A stretch of 64,000 bases of DNA from Opeltia flavorubescens (taxonomy: Eukaryota; Ascomycota; Lecanoromycetes; Teloschistales; Teloschistaceae): NCBI GenBank assembly GCA_000442125.1, contig KE546970.1, positions 372,001 to 436,000 on the forward strand, read 5' to 3'. The position numbers and the translations under genes were made by a program. Below are positions 37,499 through 46,181 of the stretch, piece after piece. The notes beneath the pieces were generated by a model. The model saw nothing but the letters and a program-made list of their open reading frames with translations. It was not told the origin of the DNA and ran no database searches. Position 1 is the first letter of the stretch, and each line of letters begins with the position of its first letter.

Positions 37499-37866
37499 TT
37501 GGAGCAATCAAACAATGGCCCTTCTTCTTCTTCGGCCATTGGTATTTCACAAACAAGCTCGGAGTGCCAGGAGAGTCGAGACAGGGAAAACGGAGAGAAT
37601 AATCAGGAGAAGGAGCCGGGGGATGGGATGGATGAGCATAAGGATGAAGACGAAGATGACGATGACGAAGACTATGAAGATCACAAGGAGTATTCGGGCA
37701 GAGGCCCACTTTCTCTGCAGAGTACAACGGGACTACAGTCGTTGTACATTCACTTCTTGCAAGGAAGGACATCAACGTCGAAAATACTGCTAAAAGCATG
37801 GCATATAAATTCCCATTTCGAATCGGAGCAATGATCGAAGATTGGATCAAAGAATCTCGAAACTAG
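37499..37866 (+). pseudogene. fragment with Asp/Glu-rich segment
   Basis: An open frame from 37499 carries a strongly acidic run (DEHKDEDEDDDDEDYEDHKE). A different frame, open 37678-37866, reads like the end of a globular protein (GTTVVVHSLLARKDINVENT, then FRIGAMIEDWIKESRN). The change of frame in the middle suggests a decayed gene. No family recognised. Confidence 0.27.
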
Positions 37867-38939
37867 AGAGCCAAAGTAAAATGGACGAACAAAGATGCTG
37901 GTAGCTCGAGCAGCAAAATGACAAATTAAGGGTAACGTAGCTTGGGTTGTAACGACGAAATCCTTGAGACGGTGGACCGACAGCCACACTGCAAACGCCG
38001 TTCAATCGTCTATTTCTTGGCCATTGCATCCGAATCAATAGGCGAATTGATGATGGGCTTCATCTTTGTGTGCTGGTCGATAAATCATTCGACGCTCAGC
38101 CGCTGATAACGGAGATTGGTGCAGCAAGTAAGATCTTCTGAAAGTGCATTGAGACAGAGCATCTCTGCGCTTCGACACTCTGAAGCTGGATATGCTAAAA
38201 ATCGTAAAAGGAAAATAAGTCAAAGGTTGATGTGAACCTCGGGAGACCTTGATAATGTAGTAATGTCGCCATACGCAACCGACACTTTAGATTTGACCGA
38301 TGCTGCTCTAGAGAATACTGTATTCTCTCTAGCGTTAGCTCTACGCTCTGAGTGGCAGGCCTTGCATTGTTATCTCAGAACAGGAAAATGAACCTCAGAA
38401 ACGAATGCAGTCTGCATTTAGACCCACCTCAAGCAGCAGGTTGAATTCCCCATCTACACTCAAAGGGCCACGCCATTACACAAGGTCCATACAAAAGTAT
38501 AAAGGTTTCTCCTCTAATTCCAAAGCCGAATTGGACTAAACGAATCGTCAGAGCGTGAGTAGTTGAGAACGGTATAATGTCCAAGGTGAAATGTCTTTTT
38601 CCTGATTTCCGGAGAATGCCGATGATATCCTCGTAAGTCGAGACCAGCATCGGCCACCCGACACTTTCATTTGGAGACAAGATGATCGTCGGGATGACCA
38701 AAATCCGCGGCAACAGCAAACTTCAAGTCTTTCTGGACTGTACCCGCTGAAGCTTGTACTATATTTCTTCATTTATTTACATCTGAAGCAGACGATCAAT
38801 ATATTAGAAGCAACGGATTTCATCTTCATTTTCTCAAGCTTGTATTACTCCTTGATCTTGCCACGCAATGAGGTCCTCCGATGCGGCGTAAAATGGATGA
38901 GCTCTAATGAAATATACCTTGATATGGTTAATCAGTAGC
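37867..38939. other. gene-poor tract, fourth part
   Basis: About 1.1 kb with short coding-like snatches only (for example DGLHLCVLVDKSFDAQPLIT near 38,055), no start-to-stop gene, no RNA or repeat recognised. Confidence 0.35.
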
Positions 38940-39674
38940 CCCCTCCTCAGATCGATCTGAAGAAGGAGCAGTTAGGACAATTACTATTAAGTACTATATT
39001 CAGCACTATGTCTATGATGGACTTTTGATAAAGCAAACCCTCCAGCGCATGGAAATAGATGGCGTGATGGTAGAGGTAACCTACCTCTGCCTTGTTCGTT
39101 CGTTAAAACCGGGAAAAGCATGGAGCGATCAGCTAATAGCTCATTTGGATTTGACCCCTATGAGAACGACGCAGTACCGGCAATTTTGGGGTCGAATTAC
39201 ATGCCTTTCAGAAGCTAAAGAATATCATAGATACTCAGCCGTGAGGATCGATGGCTTGAGCTTTCAAGTCCGCTCAAGCGATCAAGTGGCTGCAAGATGC
39301 CCGGTATCTAAAAGAAAAGGAAGCGGTAGACGTACGGACTGTGGATGGGTCTATAGGCAATGAAAAGAAGGTGGTCATCTTGGACTTCGTTCGACCAGGT
39401 GGAACCTAGAAGACTATGTGTTGCATTCTCTACAGCCGTATATGCCATTATTGGGTTTGGTACGACTGAACTTGGACGGAGTGTTAATCGGCAAGGAGTT
39501 GCTAGCAAAGGAGTCCAAATCTTACGCAGGTACATTGAGCAACACGTGAGGAGTGGAACTTGCAGACGGGATCAAGGTAATTTTCGAGACATTCTGACGA
39601 ACGTTATGACACTTGCTGCTCGGTGGAGAGTGTTTGATGGGGACGATGAAAAGAGTAAGTTTAGACTTGTATGA
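38940..39674 (+). pseudogene. decayed SF1 helicase C-terminal region (UPF1/DNA2-like)
   Basis: Two neighbouring frames carry motifs in the order expected for superfamily 1 helicases. The frame 39260-39406 reads AQAIKWLQDARYL, then VRTVDGSIGNEKKVVILDFV followed by RPGG, which resembles motif V (TVDxFQGxExxVVILDxVR) with the family's changes. Immediately after, in another frame (39360-39674), comes PRRLCVAFSTAVYAIIGFG, resembling motif VI (RRLxVAxSRAR) but with both arginines of the SRAR box lost. Normally about ten residues separate the two blocks; here almost none do, and the frame differs, so the gene is broken. Upstream helicase motifs I and II were not found. The rest of the second frame (RYIEQHVRSGTCRRDQGNF) does not help identification. 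A host helicase gene gone to ruin is the likeliest reading. Confidence 0.45.
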
Positions 39675-40627
39675 TAGACTTCTAGCTTTTCCTCAGTTGA
39701 ACTTTCTTGCATCGGACAATAAATGAATTGTATCCACTGGTTGTCTGAGGAAGGTCATTTAGATTCGCTGTCTCCTACAGCCAGATAGCAGCAAAGAGAT
39801 ACATGGACTACGATATGGTTCAAGGCAAATTGAATGAAGCAATCACCTTGGCATGGCTGGAATAAGATCTGTCTCGCTGAACTGTTTTTGTACATAAATT
39901 TGAGCGGACGGAGCAGAAAGCAGAGGCTGTTGGAAAGAAACATGATGTTTGCTGGAACCTAGAGAAGGGTATGAAAACCGCTATCGTTATGGAGGAGCAC
40001 AACCGATTGGGTAAATTGATCATAACAAACTTTTTGGAAGTCGAGACGTACCAAGCTATTGTGGTTCTTAGTTAGCGTGGAGACGGAAGTACTTGATGAA
40101 GTTAGCGCGTTGAGTTATCGGCGCCGAGCCCGTCGTGCCTCTGATGTGTAAAAATCCTTTGATCACTTAGCCCTGCAACTGCCCATGTGCTTGAAACTTT
40201 CCTAAAGACAGCACTTGAATTACAGATGAGTGTCGTGGTGTTGAGCAATAGCTCAGGCAACAGCTCATGTAAATGAATGGATTCATTTCATTGCTCACAA
40301 ATTGAAGCCAAGAGTGACAACAGTCCTCATCAGATTATTGGAACCGGTTTTTACTTGTTGCTGATGTGGTCTTGTTGGGGAATCCCGTCCTAACAGCTTC
40401 GTGATGGATCCTACGAGAGAATGCAGGGAAGATAAACAGATATACTGGTAACTACGAGTAAATTCCCTCCAATCTGGCTGCGTTTGAGCATATTTATTTC
40501 TCAAATCTGCTATTCAGCACCTGCAATTATGTAGGACTCCCAGGACCCATTGTTGATATCAAAGGTGAAAAATCTGTTGCACAGGTACATCATTTTCCTT
40601 CTCACTGCTTGATATCAACACAGAACC
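39675..40627. other. gene-poor tract, last part
   Basis: About 950 bp before the first small membrane-protein gene. Short frames on both strands, no recognisable content; the last 100 bp probably hold that gene's promoter. Confidence 0.4.
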
Positions 40628-41065
40628 ATGCTCCTATTTCTACAGCCATCATCTATCATGCTTTCCTCTATTTCCTCGCCCCACAACATCATCCCGCCCA
40701 GCATGTTCGATGATCAGTCATATTATCTAGCTCTCCTCTTCAAGGTCCTCTCCTACATCATGATACTGGCAGATCTCTCAGCCGTAATTGAAGGTGTCGA
40801 TATGCCAGGTCGAGAACTTACTCATATCGTTTTTGAGATGATGACCATTTACTTTACGGTACCATCTCCAAGGAAGGAAAGGGATATGATCGGCGTGGCT
40901 GTTGTCGCGATCGTCACTGGAGTCGTCGAATTGTGCGTGAGGCTTCTCCGAGGTGAGCCTGTGATCCAGCGCGAGGGACGTGTGCTACGATGGTTTGGGG
41001 AGCTTGATGCTTGGTGGGCTTGGCTCGAGGCTCGGTTGGCTCCCGAGGAGCTGGCTGGCGAATGA
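40628..41065 (+). CDS. small membrane protein, tandem paralog A
   Basis: 145-aa uninterrupted frame from the ATG at 40628 (in-frame ATGs at 40658 and 40703 are also possible). Two or three hydrophobic stretches (YYLALLFKVLSYIMILADLS, IVFEMMTIYFTV, IGVAVVAIVTGVVELCV) suggest a small integral membrane protein. The C-terminus is Trp/Arg/Glu-rich (VLRWFGELDAWWAWLEARL). No family recognised. The pattern of hydrophobic segments and the blocks around TVPSPRKE, LLRGEPV and RVLRWFGE can be aligned with the gene 309 bp downstream, suggesting an old tandem duplication. It sits at the edge of the decayed tract but has normal composition and no breaks. Confidence 0.6.
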   Translation: MLLFLQPSSIMLSSISSPHNIIPPSMFDDQSYYLALLFKVLSYIMILADLSAVIEGVDMPGRELTHIVFEMMTIYFTVPSPRKERDMIGVAVVAIVTGVVELCVRLLRGEPVIQREGRVLRWFGELDAWWAWLEARLAPEELAGE

Positions 41066-41373
41066 TACGTTCGAGAAAATGGATCGCACATCACCTCCTC
41101 AAGCAGAGCCTTTGGAAGAAACGGGCTGGAGAGGGGAAGTAAGAGAAGGTAGAGCTTGAGCTACCTTTTTCGGTACTGGTAATCCATCTGTAGGTAACAA
41201 AGCCTTTGTTCTTTATCAAAGATTCACAAATCCTACAACATATACGCTTCCCCGACTCTTTTAATCTGTCATTATATCCTTCAACTACCCACCATTTCCC
41301 AATATTTCAACAACACCGATTGCACAAAACACTGTTTCCAGCCTCCAAGTCCCTCTCAACCTTCATCACCGAC

Positions 41374-41625
41374 ATGCCCTCCCTAAAAACCGTACTCTTC
41401 TACCTCTTCAACATCCTCCGACTCTTTTACACACCTGCTAACCCATTCATAGGCATCATCATAGACGGCATCGCGCTCTTGATATTCGTACCTCGTCAGG
41501 AATGGGTGGGAGCTTTGGAGAATTTGTACGTCAATATGCTGCTCCAAAGCTCGATAGACGTCTACCAAGGCGAGCGCCCGTGTTGGAGGAAAGTGTACCA
41601 ATGGATCAAGGAGCAGCAGGCTTGA
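41374..41625 (+). CDS. small membrane protein, tandem paralog B
   Basis: 83-aa frame from the ATG at 41374 (MPSLKTVLFYLFNILRLF). Upstream frame up to 41206 is open but without ATG. Two hydrophobic stretches (TVLFYLFNILRLFYTP and FIGIIIDGIALLIFVP), then ENLYVNMLLQSSIDVYQGE and a basic/aromatic end (WRKVYQWIKEQQ). Shorter than its neighbour at 40628 but with the same block order: hydrophobic core, VPRQE versus VPSPRKE, GERP versus GEPV, and a Trp/Glu-rich end. No family recognised. Confidence 0.55.
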   Translation: MPSLKTVLFYLFNILRLFYTPANPFIGIIIDGIALLIFVPRQEWVGALENLYVNMLLQSSIDVYQGERPCWRKVYQWIKEQQA

Positions 41626-42256
41626 GGGGATAGTTCTCGCTGTCGTGAGAGGTAGGCTGGAGTCGTGGTGTAATCTAAGTTGGGTATGGGACTTCGTTAA
41701 AGCACTGTATTTTCTCATTTCTGTTTATAGAACTCAAGGTCGATTTCGTGTTCGTATACACATAATCAGTATTACAGGTCTATGAGGAGATGAATTGACG
41801 TCTCGACTTTGCTATTGCAAAAGCCCGTGAAAGATTAAAAGCAACGAGCATCATCCAAGGCCTTTGATACAAAGCTTGGCCTTCCCGGCTCCCCCTGGGC
41901 CCCCTTAGAAAAGGCCCCTTACAAAAAAGGGCCCCCCCTAATGAAGGCCCCCCCAAAAGAAGGCCCCCTTTGTGGAAATAGAACAAAGCAGTCTTTGTAC
42001 TCGACCACAATCACTTTATAAATATTCAAAGGGAGAATCATACCTTACAATGGCATTGTATACGAGATATCGATATATATGTCCTACCTCCCGTCTCCTT
42101 CCCGCCAATTCCTCAATCCAGCAACAACATCGACACATCGACCTCAATCTTGTATATACTTCTCTATATACATCTCTCATATATCACTCACAGCTCTCAG
42201 CAACAACAGCAACTAATATATCCACGCCATCTCCATCTCCATCTCCAAAAAAGACA
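41626..42256. other. promoter region with GGCCCC repeat and TATA box
   Basis: Contains a decayed GGCCCC minisatellite (41879-41972) and a TTTATAAATATT TATA-like element near 42014. The leader of the next gene is rich in CTC/ATC repeats around 42,225-42,250. Confidence 0.45.
41879..41972. repeat. decayed 16-bp GGCCCC minisatellite
   Basis: GGCCC(C) cores occur near 41898, 41913, 41930, 41945 and 41962, spaced 15-17 bp and separated by A-rich spacers (AAAAGGCCCC, AAAAAAGGGCCCCCCC, AAGAAGGCCCCC); weaker copies lie just before. The regular spacing indicates a short tandem array that has diverged. It lies about 45 bp before the TATA-like element of the next gene. Confidence 0.6.
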
Positions 42257-42946
42257 ATGCAAATCCAAACCCACAACATCCCACCCTCACTACAAGGCAA
42301 TTACAACGGAATAGCGAATCCATTCGCCTATCCCGTGGAAACCCCCAGCGAAGCACACAAGATGCTATTCCTCCACTTCCTCCTCCCAATGGTCCTCGTC
42401 GCAATGGCCATAAACCTCTGGCTCGGCTTCTTCCGACCAATGGAATATTACCACCGCCATGACGCTCCTCAAAGCACCACCACTAATCATCATGAATTTT
42501 ACGAGGACTGGCTCCTCCTCGACAGCAAGGGCGAAACAGAGCATCTTCTACCAGCGACGCGCTATAACGGCGTTAAAGAAAACCCGCTCTCGCCTGAGGA
42601 AGTCGATAGGTTGTTAAGTTTTATTCGCGCTGAGGAGGGCGAGATTGATATACCGCGAAGCTCTGCTGGCCGGAAGCGTAAAGCTACTGGAGATGAGGAT
42701 TCGCCGATCAGTGATTCGGCGATGAATGGGGGTTCGGTGAGTCCAAGGACGAGGAAATTGAAGATTGAGACGGATTTTGGGGTGGATCATAGGTGGGTGA
42801 GCAAGGTTTCTGATTACCGATCTTGCGTTCGGGACGAGGACGTATTTGACCAGAGTGCTGGGTCGGGTGAATTTCCTTTTACATTCCGGGCTTCGCATCC
42901 TGATCGGGATATCAAGTTTCCGTCGAAACTTCGGAGTAAGAATTGA
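42257..42946 (+). CDS. single-span membrane protein of unknown function
   Basis: 229 aa from the ATG at 42257; an in-frame ATG at 42050 lies too close to the TATA-like element near 42014 to be preferred. N-terminal 38 residues are polar (IPPSLQGNYNGIANPFAYPV), followed by one strong membrane span (MLFLHFLLPMVLVAMAINLW), then about 165 soluble residues with a basic cluster (AGRKRKATGDEDSP), a second one (PRTRKLKIETDFG) and a C-terminal part rich in Arg/Asp/Phe. No signal peptide. Topology is uncertain. No domain family recognised. The preceding minisatellite is in its promoter. Confidence 0.65.
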   Translation: MQIQTHNIPPSLQGNYNGIANPFAYPVETPSEAHKMLFLHFLLPMVLVAMAINLWLGFFRPMEYYHRHDAPQSTTTNHHEFYEDWLLLDSKGETEHLLPATRYNGVKENPLSPEEVDRLLSFIRAEEGEIDIPRSSAGRKRKATGDEDSPISDSAMNGGSVSPRTRKLKIETDFGVDHRWVSKVSDYRSCVRDEDVFDQSAGSGEFPFTFRASHPDRDIKFPSKLRSKN

Positions 42947-43260
42947 TATTGGTTCAAGGATGATGGAAGTAGGTTCGATGTCTTTCCTAATTTGACCATT
43001 CTGGATTGATCTATATATTACTTTCTTTTCGTTTCGAGGTGTAGAGACCCTAGAATATTATTTTCTTCCCATCAATTTGGTTTTTACTATCGTGCCATCG
43101 ACGTGCGAGGGACTTTGTCTTTTGTCGTCATATAGTATCTAATCTTTGGACCTTCGAGCTGTAACGTATTTGAATTTTAATGTCCGCTCCCCTTGGATCT
43201 CTGCCAATGGAAACTAGGGAGGTGTCTTTGCTGTGAGTTCCGGTACCGTCCGGCATATCA
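42947..43260. other. convergent intergenic region
   Basis: 314 bp between the ends of the membrane-protein gene and the GPCR gene, both of whose 3' ends lie here. Nothing else recognised. Confidence 0.4.
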
Positions 43261-44732
43261 TCAGACTCCATTCGTACCATCTCTTAAAGCCAGACCTCGC
43301 ATGCTATCATTTGAATTGCCTTTTATCCTGCCTATCCTCGCGTCCGTGCCTTTAGTATCTCGAGATCTTCCCCTTTGGACACGTCTTTTACGCACAGACG
43401 AAATGGGGACAATACGTGCCGCACGAGCGCTGAAGAATAATGTGAAGAACAGATCTTTGCAAGCACTCCAAGAAGTAGTGATATAGATAACGGAGTTCCA
43501 GAAACCCATAAGTGGAAGTACGACAGCAGAGGCGTAAGTAAAAGGGACCGAGATCAAGTCAGGGTGAATTAATGAGTAGACACGATTGATTGAAGATGGT
43601 ACCTAAGATCAGTCAGCATCTCGATAACATCTTGTGCTTGAAATTAGTGCCTAATTCGACAGAGTAAAGTGTTGGTCAATGGAATAACTACACTAACCCA
43701 GGTGATGAGGAGCGACACAAAGAATAAGAGCGCAACCTTCGTATAACCCCAGGCCGCAGTGTTAGCCTCCATAGCAGCTCTGTTGTTCCGGTAAGTCACA
43801 GTAGCTGCTGATCCAGGCGTAGGTGGCACATCAGTCGTAGACACGTCAAGATTCGGACTTAAAGGCGCTGATGTTATATTCACGCTGTACTGATCGTAGC
43901 TCTTGGGCGGTTGCAGATGTCGTTGGTATCCATAGATGAACATGTCGTTCTTTTCAAGCTCATTAGGGAGCGTTGCTAGCTCGTGGGTGATACGGACTTC
44001 GGTGGTCTTGAAGCTCGTGAAAGGATTTTCGATCGCAACTGCGTGATGGGGAGCACTGTTGAAAGCTCGAAGCTGCCGGCGCTTCTTGAAAATCTCATGA
44101 CCGGCAATGGCGTATAGGGTGAATGAAGTGAAGATGGCTACCCAGGCAGGGCCATAGACAAGGGCTATGCGCAGAGCAACCCATTCAATGGAGATCCAGC
44201 ACCAAAGTGAGGCTGGTCCATAGATCTTCCCTCGAGGCGAAACATCAATGGAGAGACAAACAACAGCGACGATGAGTGGTAGAGCATAGCACAAGATATG
44301 ATATTTCCATTCCAGTGCCTTCAACTGTCGAGCATTGTACTTTTTGAAAAGGGTCAGATAGACGTTGATTGCCATGCACAAGTTCCACAAGGCGTCGGCA
44401 GGAAGGAACCTAGTAAGATTAACAAGCCGCACTAAATGAATTGTTCTGTTGCGTCGCTGAGCATACATTTGGATCAGGAAACTCTGAAACTGACAGAGAT
44501 GTGAATCCCTTCCTGCTCTAACACCTGATTGGGACATAAGGGTAGCAATATTACACAAGGCATTTCCCCACGAGGCGTAGAAGATGAGACGGTTGATGGG
44601 CTTTCGAAATCTTGGTGACGATGCGAAAGTCAACATAATGAAAATAGTTCCAACAACAGAGAAGCAGGAAGCTACTCGTTCGGTGGTCTCAAGTGTACCA
44701 AGCTGGTATGGCGTCAAATGATGAGTGGCCAT
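43261..44732 (-). CDS. cAMP-receptor-like seven-transmembrane GPCR
   Basis: Three exons on the minus strand: 44732-44467, 44409-43698 and 43602-43261, 439 aa. Introns are 44466-44410 (GTATGC...ACTAG) and 43697-43603 (GTTAGT...CTTAG). It resembles the Dictyostelium cAMP receptor-like class in filamentous fungi (Neurospora GPR-1/2/3). Seven hydrophobic segments are readable: VASCFSVVGTIFIMLTFAS; LIFYASWGNALCNIATLMS; FLPADALWNLCMAINVYLTL; HILCYALPLIVAVVCLSID; ALVYGPAWVAIFTSFTLYAI (all before the loop), then VALLFFVSLLITWVPSSINR and FTYASAVVLPLMGFWNSVIY. The NRVYSLIHP and PLMGFWNSVIYITTSW blocks, made contiguous by the second splice, are characteristic. The third intracellular loop is long (about 100 residues) and Ser/Thr/Pro-rich. 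The basic C-terminal tail (SSVRKRRVQRGRSR) is typical of G-protein coupling or regulation sites. Probable role: nutrient or developmental signalling at the plasma membrane; ligand unknown. Confidence 0.9.
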
Positions 44733-46181
44733 GGCTCAAAAATCGAGGATTTTTGGTCGGAAACTTGCAGTCACTCCTGGGATCTACAAAAGTACGAGAA
44801 ATAGTGCGATTGTATAAGAGATGGAAATAACGTGGAAACCACATGCCAGGGGAACGGTAAAAAGTCATATTGTTCGATAACGAGCTGTAAAGTGCGGGGA
44901 GAAGTAAGCTTGAAACAAGCAGCAACCCTCACAGGACGAACGGTCAGACTGGACGGATAGTATGTGTGGTAAGCTGATACTACGGTGTAGGCCATGATGA
45001 AGGGGAGTAAGGTACGATGATGGGGCCAGCTGAAGCGACGCGGTGTGAGAGCCATTGGGCGAGCAGGATTGGGTGTGTCGCCATTGGCGTACTGTGCCTC
45101 GTGTGCCACGTTGACGAACATGCATATCCAGGGGATATCAGCTGTTGCTAGGATATGGTCAGACCACGGCAGGCCAGATTATGCGGTCTACAGAAATACT
45201 TAGCTGATGGATTGTTGCTACGTGCTTAGGGGCCGGACGATCCGGTCCGTCTTGATCTGATTTTCGTATGCAAGTCACTGGCCTTCGGAATCTTCATGCA
45301 ACGAGATCCATCCGTGCCGTTCTGACGAAAGCCTCTGATTTTAAGATCTGTCTGGCCACCAGGTCATTGATCTTATCCTCATGGAAGACATTATCAGAGC
45401 CTTGTGAGGCAGAGGAGATTACAACACTCAGACGCGATAATGCATCTCGGAGATTTGGAAAGTTATCGCGAATCTTGGATAGCTGCGCCAAGACACTAAT
45501 ACCGGCCGCTAAATTGGGTCGGCTTTCCTAAAGTCGAAGTGTCGACAGACTTGTACCGAGTACTGTTGATAGCACCACAAGATACTTCTTCATGCGGTCG
45601 GAACATATCAACCTCTGCACTGATTGATAAACACCATCCTTGCCATGAGCTAGCTGTCAAAGGCCCATTCAAGCCTTGAGCATTTGTTCTTGTTTGGATA
45701 ATGCTGCATTCTACACATCCCATGCCTCAAAAAATGTATCTCTGTAAAGCCCATACCTGTTGTGGTCTTCAATTTACGTATGGTGGAGGGATGGTGGGCA
45801 TAGAATTTGTATTTAATTTCATGCAGGAAAGTACCGTGAGGTGTGCCTTGATATGACTCCCCAGACGTTGTACGTCTCCAGCTCTAACAGATGGGAATAC
45901 TCCCGTCCAGCTTCTCATCCATCATCCTTCTCTAGTCTTCCGTCATATTTTCTTTTGCTCTCAACTCGGTCAACTCGGCCTTTCCCGCGTAACGATTGTG
46001 CTTGATCATGTTATGCAAGAATTTGCATGGGGCACCAGCATCGGAAGCTGCACGGTTCAATGGTTGCCTAATCGCACATAGCGAATGAAACAAGGTTCAA
46101 ACGCTCCCTTGCTTCGATGTCTGCCTCTCAAATTTCATCCAGCCAGGCCTTGTCCGCTGTCCGCAAACAAGACGATAGACC
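44733..46181. other. divergent intergenic region
   Basis: About 1.45 kb between the GPCR and the F-box gene, which are transcribed away from each other, so it holds both promoters. A coding-like minus-strand stretch at 45294-45525 is listed separately; otherwise nothing recognised. Confidence 0.4.
45294..45525 (-). pseudogene. isolated helical coding fragment
   Basis: Minus-strand frame open from 45525 to the stop at 45294-45296. It reads as an amphipathic helical protein end: LAQLSKIRDNFPNLRDALSR, LSVVISSASQGSDNVF and KINDLVARQILKSEAFVRTA. It has no ATG near its start, and a TAG directly precedes it, so if real it is a spliced last exon or a leftover of a gene. No neighbouring exon found; no family recognised. 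Confidence 0.22.

Noticed and set aside
28677-40627. Intact transposon or LTR element in the decayed tract
   Set aside because: No terminal direct or inverted repeats, target duplications, transposase, reverse transcriptase or integrase motifs were recognised by eye.
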